Of a DNA stretch of 64,000 nucleotides, positions 33,427 to 41,854 are shown one piece after another. Positions within the stretch are counted from its first letter, which is position 1. Each line of letters opens with the position of its first letter. The stretch is from Halorientalis marina (GTDB taxonomy: Archaea; Halobacteriota; Halobacteria; Halobacteriales; Haloarculaceae). The DNA lies in contig NZ_CP095488.1 in assembly GCF_023028345.1 (NCBI RefSeq), positions 248,001 through 312,000 on the forward strand. The letters run 5' to 3'. The position numbers and the translations under genes are program-made. The notes below the pieces were generated by a model. It searched no databases. It saw only the letters and a program-made list of their open reading frames with translations, and was not told the origin of the DNA.

Positions 33427-34176
33427 TTAGATCGTCACGAAGTAGAACACGAACCCGACGGCGTTGAACAGGCCGTGGGCGAGAATCGGGATGGTGAGAT
33501 TGCCAGTTCGTTCGTAGAGTCCGCCGTAGATGACGCCGTTGAGGACGACAAGCCCGATGCTCGCCCAGACGGCGACCGTCAGGGGTGCGCCGACAGCCAG
33601 GAAGTTCGAAACGTGGATCAGCCCGAACACGACCGCGGTAGCCCCGATCGCGACGGCCGGACCGAACGCCGTCCGGAGGTTCCCCTGCACGGCACCCCTG
33701 AAGAGGAGTTCCTCGGCAGGCCCGACCAGTACCAGCGACAGCACGGCGAACGCCAGCAGGATCAGCGGCTGGGCGGACGCTGCAATGAGCATCGCGTCTG
33801 GCGGTGTCACGACGCCGGCTCTCGACAGCGCCAGGTTCCCGGCCGCGTTGAGCGCGAGCATGAGGACAGTCGCGCCAGCGACCAGCCCGAGTTGCGTTCT
33901 CGAGGGGACGGCGGCACGGAGTCCATTCAGATATCGAGTCACGAACAGGTAGCCGACGCCGAGGAGCACGAACTGTGTGGGGATCGTCAGGATAACGACT
34001 GCCCACGGGTTCTCGAAGGCCCCGCCAAGGCTGAGATAGGACACCGACGCGACGGCACCGACGATGATCTGTGCGAGGAGTGCGATTCCAAGCAGCCCGA
34101 CTGTGAATGCAATAGTACGGCCGGGCCGCGAGCGTGCGGTGCCACTCCTGACTGTCGTTTCGATTGTGTTTGACAT
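33427..34176 (-). CDS. CPBP family intramembrane metalloprotease
   Basis: This is a 249-residue protein from ATG 34176 (MSNTIETTVRSGTARSR). It has about seven hydrophobic helices, motif 1 GPAEELLFRGAVQG near 157, FGLIHVSNF (motif 2) and ILAHGLFNAVGF (HxxxN, motif 3). It ends at an FYFVTI tail directly after motif 3. The EELLFRG form places it with the gene at 31736 and apart from the EELGWRG group. Upstream is CAGTGA-N9-TCACTG (about 34239-34259), a possible operator. Confidence 0.88.
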   Translation of the reverse strand: MSNTIETTVRSGTARSRPGRTIAFTVGLLGIALLAQIIVGAVASVSYLSLGGAFENPWAVVILTIPTQFVLLGVGYLFVTRYLNGLRAAVPSRTQLGLVAGATVLMLALNAAGNLALSRAGVVTPPDAMLIAASAQPLILLAFAVLSLVLVGPAEELLFRGAVQGNLRTAFGPAVAIGATAVVFGLIHVSNFLAVGAPLTVAVWASIGLVVLNGVIYGGLYERTGNLTIPILAHGLFNAVGFVFYFVTI

Positions 34177-34360
34177 GAGACTTCGAACTCCGGACGGAGT
34201 GCGTATCTCTACAGACGTGTTGCTAAAGCATAAAGTAGCAGTGAAAGCTTCTCTCACTGTTGTCGCTCGTAGTTCATGTGTCCGGCGACCGAGGCGATGT
34301 CAGTCTGTTTCGAGGGTCCCTCGAATCGCGACAAGTGGGTACGACTGTATTCAGATTCTG

Positions 34361-34397
34361 AGTGTTGACATCCTCCCCACCCTGACGGGCGAGATCT
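34361..34397 (+). mobile_element. possible IS200/IS605-type end remnant
   Basis: The sequence GAGTGTTGACATCCTCCCCACC followed by CTGACGGGCGAG closely resembles the 3' hairpin end common to haloarchaeal IS200/IS605 (IS1341-like) elements. No TnpB or TnpA coding sequence is adjacent, so if real it is only an orphan end. This is a pattern recollection, not an alignment. The remainder of 34177-34458 holds no gene. Confidence 0.3.
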
Positions 34398-34458
34398 TAG
34401 CCTCGTATCTCTATCAGCAGGCCAACTTTCTGGCGCGACGAAGACACAGCGCTAAAAA

Positions 34459-34480
34459 GTGTACCAACATGTTCAAACAC
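34459..34480 (+). promoter_or_regulatory. 22-bp palindromic operator of the RHH-like/PIN operon
   Basis: GTGT-N3-AACATGTT-N3-ACAC is symmetric over 22 bp, 41-62 bp before ATG 34521. TTATCAG near 34492-34498 could be the TATA element. This is typical of antitoxin autoregulation. Confidence 0.5.
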
Positions 34481-34520
34481 AGGGGAACAACTTATCAGAC
34501 CGGCCTCCGTATCCCCTGCT

Positions 34521-34832
34521 ATGAGTCAGGAATCGCTCGACGACACGATCAAATTCCGTGCTGGCCCGCTCAAAGAGGCAGCAACCGAACTGGATGCCAT
34601 CCATCTGGGCGGGATCAATATCAGCGAACTCGCACGTGAGGGACTCACACAGATGCTTCGTCGAGCGATGACCGACGACGACAAGATTGCGATTTACGAG
34701 CACTATTCGGCGGGCGACCTCTCGGAGGACGCTGCTCGAGTCCTCCTCGGTGACGAGTTCGACCGCCTTCAAGAAGACATCGACGCCTTCCGGGAGGCCG
34801 CCGAGGACGATACCAGCGACTATCTCGTCTAG
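34521..34832 (+). CDS. antitoxin (RHH-like) of a PIN TA module
   Basis: This is a 103-residue protein. The start MSQESLDDTIKFRAGPLKEA and the helices TELDAIHLGGINISELAREGLTQMLRRAM resemble an RHH-type DNA-binding dimer (strand IKFRA, then helix-turn-helix). The C-terminal 45 residues are acidic and contain a helix DDKIAIYEHYSAGDLSEDAARVLLG, as in UPF0175-like antitoxins. It is directly followed, with no gap, by the toxin at 34833. The start codon lies 41 bp after a 22-bp palindrome, a plausible operator for autorepression. Confidence 0.65.
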   Translation: MSQESLDDTIKFRAGPLKEAATELDAIHLGGINISELAREGLTQMLRRAMTDDDKIAIYEHYSAGDLSEDAARVLLGDEFDRLQEDIDAFREAAEDDTSDYLV

Positions 34833-35438
34833 ATGGCTGGCGACGATACGCGGTATCCAATCCTCGTCGATACGGACACGCTGATCGCCGTTGCGACTAG
34901 CTCGTTGTGGGCCGAGATAACCGAGAACATCGGGCTCACAACGACCAACGTCTGCAAACAGGAACTCGAGCGGCACGTCGAGGAAACACGCGAAACCGCG
35001 CCGGCAGGCAGTCGTCCCTACCGGCTTCATCACGGAAGCCGTACCGCGCTCGAGGCGCTCGCGGATGACGACCTCCCGCTCACGCGAGTGACGAGTGTTC
35101 CCCGGCCCCATGGGGCGGACGCCGGCGAGGAGTCACTCCGACAGGAAGTGGTACAGAATCCGGACGCTATCGACTACGTCATCTTGATGGACGCGGCAGG
35201 CCGGCGCTCGATTCGTCGCGCTGTCGAGGACCAGGACGAAGACATTCGTGTCCTGGCACCGCCGTTTCTGTTCTACATTCTCTCCGACAACGACCTGATT
35301 TCTCGTCGTGAGTTCTGTGAAGCCTGCGGTGAACTGTTGGAACGTGAGGGCTGGACCGGATACAACGCTGTGAAAGCTGCGTGGGAGGGAATCCCGATCG
35401 ATTGCAGTGACATTCTGGACAACGATCTCCTTCCCTGA
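34833..35438 (+). CDS. PIN-domain-like toxin
   Basis: This is a 201-residue protein, immediately after the antitoxin stop (0-bp gap). The N-terminal strand YPILVDTDTLIAVATSSL with the pattern D-x-D is PIN-like. An acidic residue cluster, Asp/Glu in TSVPRPHGADAGEESLRQEV and DAIDYVILMDAAGRRSIRRA, matches the internal part. The C-terminal half (FLFYILSDNDLISRREFCEA and on) is longer than typical VapC. The order antitoxin then toxin fits a type II TA operon. Full PIN catalytic identity is not proved by eye. Confidence 0.6.
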   Translation: MAGDDTRYPILVDTDTLIAVATSSLWAEITENIGLTTTNVCKQELERHVEETRETAPAGSRPYRLHHGSRTALEALADDDLPLTRVTSVPRPHGADAGEESLRQEVVQNPDAIDYVILMDAAGRRSIRRAVEDQDEDIRVLAPPFLFYILSDNDLISRREFCEACGELLEREGWTGYNAVKAAWEGIPIDCSDILDNDLLP

Positions 35439-35542
35439 CGAACTCGATGACTCGCGCGACAGTCGCGACCGCAGGTTGTGTCCAGCCGCCGTGATAATGT
35501 CACACGTTCTATCTTTATGCTGTGCGGACACGAAGTACTAGC

Positions 35543-36517
35543 ATGGCTGCAATCGAACTCACAGGTGTCACCAAACAGTACGGTGACGTCACGGCCCTCG
35601 ACGACGTCTCGCTCTCCGTCGAGGAAGGAGAGATATTCGGTTTCCTCGGCCCGAACGGTGCCGGGAAGTCGACGACGATCGACATCCTCCTCGACTTCGT
35701 CCGCCCCACCGGTGGGACCGCCACCGTACTCGGGATGGACGCTCAGCGCGAATCGCTGGCTGTGCGACAGCGCGTTGGCGTTCTCCCGGACGGGTACCAC
35801 CTCTACGACCGACTGACTGCCCGCCAGCACGTCGCGTTCGCCATCGATTCCAAGGGCACCGACGATGACCCGATGGAACTGCTGGAGCGGGTCGGCATCG
35901 CGGCCGCTGCCGACCGCAAAGCCGGAGATTTCTCCAAGGGCATGAAACAGCGCCTCGTCCTCGCGATGGCACTGGTCGGTGACCCGGAGATTCTCGTCCT
36001 CGACGAGCCATCAACGGGACTGGACCCGAACGGGGCTCGCGAGATGCGCGAGATCATCCGCGCGGAGCGTGACCGCGGAGCAACGGTATTCTTCTCCTCA
36101 CACATTCTCGAACAGGTAGAAGCTGTCTGTGACCGCGTGGGCATCCTCCGTGACGGCCGACTCGTCGCCGTCGACACCATCGACGCGCTGCGTGACGCGC
36201 TTGGCACAGACGTCCGACTCACCCTCACCGTCGATGCCGTGACCGACGACGTCACCAGTGCCGCTCGCGCTGTCGCCGGCGTCTCCAGCGTCCAGACCGA
36301 CGGCGACCGGACTCTGTCGGTCCTCTGTACCGACGACGCCAAAATCGACGTCCTCCACGCCGTCGAAGATGCAGGTGGCGTCGTCTCGGACTTCGACCTC
36401 GAAGAAACCTCGCTGGAGGAGATGTTCGCTGCCTACACCGTCGATTCCGAGGGCGAGGCAATGATGGAGACGGAACCCGTATCTCCCGTCGGTGACGATA
36501 CCGAGGAGGACGCATGA
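35543..36517 (+). CDS. ABC transporter ATP-binding protein
   Basis: This is a 324-residue protein from ATG 35543 (MAAIELTGVTKQYGD). It has Walker A GPNGAGKS, a Q-loop-like region in RQRVGVLPDG, the signature FSKGMKQR (an LSGGQ variant of the exporter DrrA/CcmA type), Walker B ILVLDEPSTGLDP and the switch FFSSHIL. A C-terminal regulatory domain (about 225-310) is followed by an acidic tail. TATA-like CTTTATG is about 29 bp upstream. It overlaps the permease by 4 bp (ATGA). It is paralogous to the ATPase at 52550. The cargo is unknown; the ABC-2 type in haloarchaea is often linked to drug or peptide export. Confidence 0.9.
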   Translation: MAAIELTGVTKQYGDVTALDDVSLSVEEGEIFGFLGPNGAGKSTTIDILLDFVRPTGGTATVLGMDAQRESLAVRQRVGVLPDGYHLYDRLTARQHVAFAIDSKGTDDDPMELLERVGIAAAADRKAGDFSKGMKQRLVLAMALVGDPEILVLDEPSTGLDPNGAREMREIIRAERDRGATVFFSSHILEQVEAVCDRVGILRDGRLVAVDTIDALRDALGTDVRLTLTVDAVTDDVTSAARAVAGVSSVQTDGDRTLSVLCTDDAKIDVLHAVEDAGGVVSDFDLEETSLEEMFAAYTVDSEGEAMMETEPVSPVGDDTEEDA

Positions 36518-37335
36518 CTTGGGCGGCTGTTGCCCGGAAGGATTTCCAGGACGCCCGGCTCTCGAAGGCACTCTGGGCGCTGACTGCACTGTTCGTCCTC
36601 ATGTCAGCCGGGATGGCGTACCTCTACGCCACCGTGCCGGAACTCAGCGGCGGCGGCGTCTCGACGATCGGGCTGCTGTTCATGCTCGGTGCACCCGCGA
36701 CGCTGTTCATCGCCATCGCGGCCATCGTCGTCGCTGTCGGCTCCATCGCTGGCGAACGCAGCAGTGGCTCCGCGAAGCTCCTCCTGGGGCTCCCACACAC
36801 CCGACGTGACATCGTCCTCGGGAAACTCGTCGGCCGCACGGCAGTCCTCTCGGTCGCGATTCTCACTGGACTCGCCGTGACGCTCGTCGTCTTGCTGGCC
36901 ATCTTCGGGTCCTTCTCGCTCGTCGACTACGTCGCCTTCGCTGGCCTCACCCTCCTGCTCGCAGTCGCGTACGTGGGAATCATGGTCGGTATCTCGGCAA
37001 CGACCGACTCCAGTGGCCGCGCGATGGCGTTCGGACTCGGCGCATTCGTCGTCCTCGAATTCCTCGCCGACCTCCTGCCACTGGGTGCAGCGTTCGTCTT
37101 GAACGGCTTCTCGGCCCAGGGCATGACGACCACGTCGCCGCTCGTTGAGTTCCTCGGCGTCGTCACGCCGACAGCCGCCTACCAGCACGCGATCGGCTGG
37201 TTCCTCGGCAATCTCTCGGCTGCCGGCCCCACGCCGTTCTACCTCACTGGCTGGATGAGCCTCCTCCTGCTAGCAGGCTGGCTCGTCGTTCCGCTGGCCA
37301 TTGGGTACCGACGCTTCCGCGGTTCCGACCTCTGA
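36514..37335 (+). CDS. ABC-2 type transporter permease
   Basis: This 273-residue protein has six hydrophobic helices and the ABC-2 layout: WAAVARKDFQDARLSKALW at the N-terminus, GSIAGERSSGSAKLLLGLPHTRRDIVLGK (the coupling region typical of NosY-like permeases), then helices ending in LLLAGWLVVPLAIGYRRF. It starts in the ATPase stop (ATGA), so the pair is one unit. It is the counterpart of the permease at 51717. Both pairs sit in the CPBP-rich island, where a peptide-export-and-immunity role is a reasonable guess but is not demonstrated by sequence. Confidence 0.88.
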   Translation: MTWAAVARKDFQDARLSKALWALTALFVLMSAGMAYLYATVPELSGGGVSTIGLLFMLGAPATLFIAIAAIVVAVGSIAGERSSGSAKLLLGLPHTRRDIVLGKLVGRTAVLSVAILTGLAVTLVVLLAIFGSFSLVDYVAFAGLTLLLAVAYVGIMVGISATTDSSGRAMAFGLGAFVVLEFLADLLPLGAAFVLNGFSAQGMTTTSPLVEFLGVVTPTAAYQHAIGWFLGNLSAAGPTPFYLTGWMSLLLLAGWLVVPLAIGYRRFRGSDL

Positions 37336-37394
37336 GGAGCGAACGAATCAGGTGTGTCGACAGCCAAGGTCCCAGGGTTGCTGGGCGTTACTCG

Positions 37395-38246
37395 TCACAC
37401 GTCGTAGCTGATATTTGTGACTCGGCCCCGCCATGCTTCCATGTCACCGTCCGGCAGGTGCCAGATGACTTCGCCAGCCGTCGGAACGTGCATTCCGTTC
37501 CGCGTCTCGTACTCGTGCCAGCGACCGGTCCAGGGTGTCGGTTCGTAGCCGTCGTCTACGCGTCGCGGGCGCTGCTCGGCGTGGACCTTCGTCACCTCGT
37601 CCTCCTCGTTGAAGTGAAACGTGAGCGTGGCCGTGACACCGCCGTACTCGAGGGTTGCCCTGGCGGTGTCGTCATCGACTGCTTCCCACTCGACACCTTC
37701 ACTGGGCAGGAGCGCCGTCGGATACCAGACCGCCTCGGCGAGATAGCGAAGCAACTCTCCCTCGTCAAGTTCCGGATTCGCCTCGTCACCACCGAGCGGG
37801 AGGACTCCTAACAGGGAGACGCTCGCACGCCCACTGCCATCTCGGTAGCGGTCACCGATCCGGAGGTCGATCAGCGGCCAGAAGCGCACCGTCGCGTCCC
37901 AGAGGAACCCCGGCGGGTCGGTCGTGATGTACTGCGTCGCGGTGAACGGCTTCCACTCGGAGTCGGCATCGCCTGGCCGCAGCTCTCCTTCCTGCTCGAG
38001 TTGCGCGGTGGTCACGTACTGTTGCCCGTCGCGGAGGACGTTCGCGAAGTAATCCCGTACCGGCTGGGGGACTTCGTCCAGATCCGCCATCCTGACCACT
38101 TCGCTGCGGTCGGTATCGGCTGTCCGTCTGAGTTTGGCAGTCTCTCGTTCCGTGTTCCAGTCTCGAATTGCTCGCCCCACGACGAGGCCGACCAGAGAGA
38201 CGACGACTGCACCGAGTACGCTGCGGAGGGCACGTGTGCGTCGCAT
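37395..38246 (-). CDS. DUF6544/DUF6920-like membrane-anchored protein
   Basis: This is a 283-residue protein. The N-terminal helix (about 9-25, VLGAVVVSLVGLVVGRA) is a membrane anchor. The large soluble part has a pattern familiar from haloarchaeal DUF6544 proteins: EVPQPVRDYFANVLRDGQQY, WKPFTATQYITTDPPGFLWD, IDLRIGDRYRDGSGRASVSL, and a C-terminal WEYETRNGMHVPTAGEVIWH-like stretch. The family function is unknown. It converges with the ABC permease gene (60 bp apart) and lies in line with the lipid/envelope-type genes of the island. The start MRRTRALRSVL is the natural one. Confidence 0.65.
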   Translation of the reverse strand: MRRTRALRSVLGAVVVSLVGLVVGRAIRDWNTERETAKLRRTADTDRSEVVRMADLDEVPQPVRDYFANVLRDGQQYVTTAQLEQEGELRPGDADSEWKPFTATQYITTDPPGFLWDATVRFWPLIDLRIGDRYRDGSGRASVSLLGVLPLGGDEANPELDEGELLRYLAEAVWYPTALLPSEGVEWEAVDDDTARATLEYGGVTATLTFHFNEEDEVTKVHAEQRPRRVDDGYEPTPWTGRWHEYETRNGMHVPTAGEVIWHLPDGDMEAWRGRVTNISYDV

Positions 38247-38296
38247 GGAACGTCGGTCGACGCCCAGTCCCTAAAGATTAGCTCGGATTGGCACCG

Positions 38297-38842
38297 TCAC
38301 TCGGTGGCGTTCAGCGGATTCGGGAGCGGGTAGAGGTCACCCGTCGTGTCCTCACGGGTCGTCCGCACGAGTTCGCGGCCGTTCATCGTCACGATCAATT
38401 CCTCATAGGTGGTGGGCAGTGAGGCGGCCATAGCAAATTTTGTCCGGACGCGCTCACAGTCGACCGATCGATCCGTTGTCTCCGATTCTGTGCTGAGTGC
38501 GAGTTCGTAGCCGTTACCGCTCCGGGGAATCACGTCCGCTCGCACCACCGTTCCGGCGTCGTGGACGATGGTAGCGTTGAGATCCACGGCGTAGGAGTTG
38601 CCCACGGCAATCTCGTGAACCCAGCCGGCATTCGGGTTCACCTCACCATCGAAACAACTCGGGCCACCACTGGAGGTCGAGAACGGGGGATTCTCGGGGT
38701 CCGGTCCCGTGTCTGCCGGCCCTCCGGCCAGTCCAGGAACGGCCATCAGCAGGACAGCGCCCGCGAGCACGCCAGCGAGAAACGCCATTCCGATCGAGAG
38801 CAGTCGGGCGGTCGAGGTGTCGAATCCGATATTGCTCGCCAT
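38297..38842 (-). CDS. membrane-anchored or secreted hypothetical protein
   Basis: This is a 181-residue protein from ATG 38842 (MASNIGFDTSTARLLSIG). TGTATATATTC at 38866-38876 gives a TATA box about 28 bp upstream and supports this start over the one seven codons earlier. A single N-terminal helix (14-40) is followed by an extracellular-type domain with a cysteine pair (SCFDGEVNPNAG and VDCERVRTKF). No family is recognised. It lies 50 bp from the DUF6544 gene on the same strand, so the two may be co-transcribed. Confidence 0.6.
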   Translation of the reverse strand: MASNIGFDTSTARLLSIGMAFLAGVLAGAVLLMAVPGLAGGPADTGPDPENPPFSTSSGGPSCFDGEVNPNAGWVHEIAVGNSYAVDLNATIVHDAGTVVRADVIPRSGNGYELALSTESETTDRSVDCERVRTKFAMAASLPTTYEELIVTMNGRELVRTTREDTTGDLYPLPNPLNATE

Positions 38843-38951
38843 CGATGACGGTTTCGCGGCCACTCTGTATATATTCTCGTCACTGAGTGTGCGGATTGAC
38901 CGACAGTACCCTCGTCGTGAAAAACTGGTGGGTGGAAGCTACCTTTCCTGA

Positions 38952-39818
38952 TCACTGACTCCCAGACGGGCGTTTCGGAATCTCGACCTCCGCGAGGCGC
39001 TCGCTGCCGTAGACAGCGACGACGACGAGTGCGGCGACGAGGAACACCACTGCGAGGAGTCCGTTCGGCAGGTCGGTCTGGAGTGCGGCACCGCCACCGA
39101 CGAGGTAGAGAATACCACTGGTGTTCACGGACCCGTGCAATACCATCGTCAGCAGGACGCTCCCGCCGGTTTCGTTGTATAGCCAGGTAAACACGACCGA
39201 GAGGGCAATGACCGCGAGCGCGTAGTAGTAGACTGGGTCACCGGCCTGTGAGGAACCCGCCACCACGAACAGGGGCAGGTGCCAGGCGAACCAGCCGACG
39301 CCGATGATCAGGCTCGCAACGAGTGCCGAGTAGGATTCCTGAAGCCGCGGCAGCGCGAACCCGCGCCAGCCGAGTTCCTCGTTGCCGCCACCGACGAGAA
39401 AGACCTGGAGGAACAGCACCGGATACAGCACCAGGGTGCTGGTGGACGCGGGGTCGAACTGGCCATCGAACACGACGATGTGGATGGCACTCGCCGCGAT
39501 GACGGCGATGGCCGGGAACAGTAGTGCGAACAGCCAGAACCTGATGGGAACCTTCCACCGGAGGAGCTGCCCGGCCCACGCACGGACGCTGTCGCCGATC
39601 ACCCACGTAACCAGCGCTGCGGCCACGAGCGGCCCGAATCCCCCGAGCATAATGAACAGCATCGTCTGGAGATCGTCTGCGAGCACCAACGGCGACCACG
39701 TCGCCCACCAGTCGCTGAAGACCAGCGGTACCCATGCAATCCACGAGAGGAGGTACGCGACGACGAAGAACGTCGTCACGGGACGGTTACTGATGTATCT
39801 ACGGACACTGAGAGCCAT
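38952..39818 (-). CDS. CPBP family intramembrane metalloprotease (EELGWRG type)
   Basis: This is a 288-residue protein of about eight helices. It has VGGGNEELGWRGFALPRLQ near 150 (EExxWR, motif 1), WFAWHLPLFV (motif 2 His) and MVLHGSVNTSG (HxxxN, motif 3). The WRGFALPRLQ helix and WHLPLF pattern are shared with the genes at 40000, 43718, 49851, 53494 and 55392, showing expansion by duplication. The start MALSVRRYISN has AAATAGATAT as TATA about 25 bp upstream and the island palindrome at 39859-39877. Confidence 0.9.
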   Translation of the reverse strand: MALSVRRYISNRPVTTFFVVAYLLSWIAWVPLVFSDWWATWSPLVLADDLQTMLFIMLGGFGPLVAAALVTWVIGDSVRAWAGQLLRWKVPIRFWLFALLFPAIAVIAASAIHIVVFDGQFDPASTSTLVLYPVLFLQVFLVGGGNEELGWRGFALPRLQESYSALVASLIIGVGWFAWHLPLFVVAGSSQAGDPVYYYALAVIALSVVFTWLYNETGGSVLLTMVLHGSVNTSGILYLVGGGAALQTDLPNGLLAVVFLVAALVVVAVYGSERLAEVEIPKRPSGSQ

Positions 39819-39858
39819 AGTATAGAATTGACCTCATATCTATTTGAGCATTGTCGAG

Positions 39859-39877
39859 ATTCTCTCCCGGTGAGAAT
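39859..39877 (-). promoter_or_regulatory. island palindrome ATTCTC-N7-GAGAAT
   Basis: ATTCTC (39859-39864), TCCCGGT, GAGAAT (39872-39877): a perfect 6-bp inverted repeat with 7-bp spacer, 41-59 bp before the start of the CPBP gene at 39818 and just upstream of its TATA box. Confidence 0.6.
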
Positions 39878-39886
39878 TGCTACCCG

Positions 39887-39997
39887 TCAGTAGAAACTGT
39901 CCAACACTGCACTCTGGAGGCGACTGATCGCGTGGGCCTGGTCGATCGTCGAGAGGTTGCCGAGGACCGCGATGGTGTCCTCGGGGTCGTCGCTCAT
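39887..39997 (-). CDS. very small protein coupled to the CPBP gene
   Basis: This is a 36-residue protein, MSDDPEDTIAVLGNLSTIDQ then AHAISRLQSAVLDSFY. It starts 2 bp after the stop of the CPBP gene at 40000 (TAAGGATG), which implies translational coupling. The acidic N-terminus and amphipathic helices are protein-like. No family is recognised. It may be a regulatory microprotein, or a C-terminal remnant of a longer gene. Confidence 0.4.
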   Translation of the reverse strand: MSDDPEDTIAVLGNLSTIDQAHAISRLQSAVLDSFY

Positions 39998-39999
39998 CC

Positions 40000-40929
40000 T
40001 TACGGTTCCCGGCCGGCAGCAGCACTCCCGTCCGGTCCCCCAGACGGTCGTTGCTCACCGTCCCCCAGTCCGAGGACGCTGGTGTCGGGCACCTCGTGCT
40101 TCGAGAGCCGGTCGGTCCCGAACGCGAGGACGACGACCACGGCGAACCCGACCAACACGACCGCCGAGGAGATCTCCGCGAGGAAGTTCAGCCACGGGTC
40201 CGGAATCCCGCCGGGGACGAGCGCCGCCCTGTCGGCGGGGTGGAAGACGCCGATGCTGTTCATGCCGGCGTGGAACACCGCGGCCGCGAGGACACTCCCC
40301 GTGTTGTTGTACATCCACGTCCACAGCACCGACCCAGCGAGGATGGTGAACCCCCAGATGAGTTGCTGGGAGATTGGCCAACTGCCGTGGGTGGTGTTGG
40401 CGTTCAGGAACAGTGGAAGGTGCCAGCCGGCCCACGCCACGCCGACGAGCAGGCTCGTGACGAGCGCGCTGAATCGCTCCTGCAACACCGGGACCATGAA
40501 CCCGCGCCAGCCCAGTTCCTCCTGGCCGCCACCCCAGACGGTCCCCCAGGCCATCACGAACAGGTAGATGCCCGGGAACGGCAACGCTGAGAGGTCGACG
40601 GGGCCACCCAGTGCCACGTAGAGACCACTTCCAAGCGCGAGGACGACGAGCGGAATCAGGAGTGCAGCAGCCCACCACCTCGCACCGATGCGCCATTTGA
40701 AGAACTGGCCGACCCAGGACCGGAGACTGCCACCGGAGGCCCACACGACCACGGCCGCCCCCACGGGTGGGCCGAAGCCGCCGAAGCCGATGAGTATCGA
40801 CATCGTCCAGGACGCGGTCATCCCCGAGAGCGCGACGATCCCCTGTATCGTCCAGGTGAACGCGTAGGTGACCGCCAGGAAACTCGCGATCCGATGGCGG
40901 TCGATCCACCCGCGTATGGAGGGCGTCAT
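40000..40929 (-). CDS. CPBP family intramembrane metalloprotease (EELGWRG type)
   Basis: This is a 309-residue protein with about eight helices. It has WGGGQEELGWRGFMVPVLQ near 139, WAGWHLPLFL as motif 2 and AVFHAGMNSIG (HxxxN) as motif 3, then a hydrophilic, glycine-rich C-terminal tail of about 45 residues (HEVPDTSVLGLG and on) that is longer than in its paralogues. A weak copy of the island palindrome lies at 40971-40989 (one half, ATTCCC, intact), at the same 42-60 bp distance as the others. It is followed by the 36-residue protein at 39887. Confidence 0.9.
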   Translation of the reverse strand: MTPSIRGWIDRHRIASFLAVTYAFTWTIQGIVALSGMTASWTMSILIGFGGFGPPVGAAVVVWASGGSLRSWVGQFFKWRIGARWWAAALLIPLVVLALGSGLYVALGGPVDLSALPFPGIYLFVMAWGTVWGGGQEELGWRGFMVPVLQERFSALVTSLLVGVAWAGWHLPLFLNANTTHGSWPISQQLIWGFTILAGSVLWTWMYNNTGSVLAAAVFHAGMNSIGVFHPADRAALVPGGIPDPWLNFLAEISSAVVLVGFAVVVVLAFGTDRLSKHEVPDTSVLGLGDGEQRPSGGPDGSAAAGREP

Positions 40930-41059
40930 GTGACAACGGTTCTGAATGGCTCGGTTAATATCTGCCGTCGATTCCCACCGGACTGGAGCGTGGGGTGAAG
41001 CCGACCGGCTGGATGCGAACGGTTTTGTAGGATTTCGTGGTAGCGTTCAACAAGGAGTC

Positions 41060-41848
41060 ATGTCTCGACAATCACTGCTGGTTCTGCTGCTCGCATGCGT
41101 GGTGTTGACGGCTGGCTGTTCGTTCCTCGGACCGAACCCGGACAGTTACACGAGTACTTACGAGTACACCGTCGGCATCGACGCGAACGCGACAATCCAG
41201 AACGCGACGATTCGGATGCCACTTCCCCAGACCGATGGGACGACGGCGGTCAACGCCAGCGTCGTCGCACCTGATGGAACCGTCGACGGGGCGTTCAACG
41301 CGACCGTCGTCGAGACGGAATCCGGCCCGATGCTGGAACTGACGACTGCCGAGTTGCGTGTCGAAACCCGGTACTACCGGGTCGTCGAGGAAGGTGGGCA
41401 GGGACGTCGTGAAGAAATCTCGCGCTCCGAGTACGACCCGTCGAATCCGGACCACCAGCGGGTCGACTTCCGGACGGCCAGCGTCTCCGTGACGGTGAAT
41501 GCCGACTACCCACTCGAAACACAGGAGCCAGTCGGGACAGAGCCGACGTTCTACCAGAGTGATGCAGTGACGCGAGCCGCGACCGAGTGCCGCCTGCCGA
41601 ACCAGGGCGAAACAGTCTGTTACGCCTACGACGCACCGGTGTATCTCGCATACGACGCGCCGCCGAATGCCAGCGTCACCGGCATCGCGACGTTCGGTGG
41701 CTACAACGAGTGGTTCACCGGCGGCTGGACCGGTAACGAGTACACCGACCGTGTCACCGTCCGAGCCATCGGTCCGCAGGATGGCTGGATCACCGCCGAG
41801 GGGTACACCGAGACCGGGAGTGGGAACTACCCGTCGCCGGAACCGTGA
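41060..41848 (+). CDS. secreted lipoprotein of unknown function
   Basis: This is a 262-residue protein from ATG 41060 (MSRQSLLVLL), with AAGGAG at 41052-41057 as a ribosome-binding site, unlike the leaderless neighbours. The signal peptide ends in the lipobox LTAGC with the lipid-bearing Cys20. The mature domain is Asn/Thr-rich, as in glycosylated haloarchaeal surface proteins, with segments IRMPLPQTDGTTAVNASVVA, YRVVEEGGQGRREEISRSEY and a tail WFTGGWTGNEYTDRV. It contains two further Cys (TECRLP, VCYAYD). It is followed after 6 bp by the double alpha/beta hydrolase, so the two are likely an operon. Confidence 0.75.
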   Translation: MSRQSLLVLLLACVVLTAGCSFLGPNPDSYTSTYEYTVGIDANATIQNATIRMPLPQTDGTTAVNASVVAPDGTVDGAFNATVVETESGPMLELTTAELRVETRYYRVVEEGGQGRREEISRSEYDPSNPDHQRVDFRTASVSVTVNADYPLETQEPVGTEPTFYQSDAVTRAATECRLPNQGETVCYAYDAPVYLAYDAPPNASVTGIATFGGYNEWFTGGWTGNEYTDRVTVRAIGPQDGWITAEGYTETGSGNYPSPEP

Positions 41849-41854
41849 CCAGCG

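Noticed and set aside
38873..38891. ATTCTC-N7-AGTGTG as another island palindrome
   Set aside because: It overlaps the TATA box of the gene at 38842 and the right half does not match.
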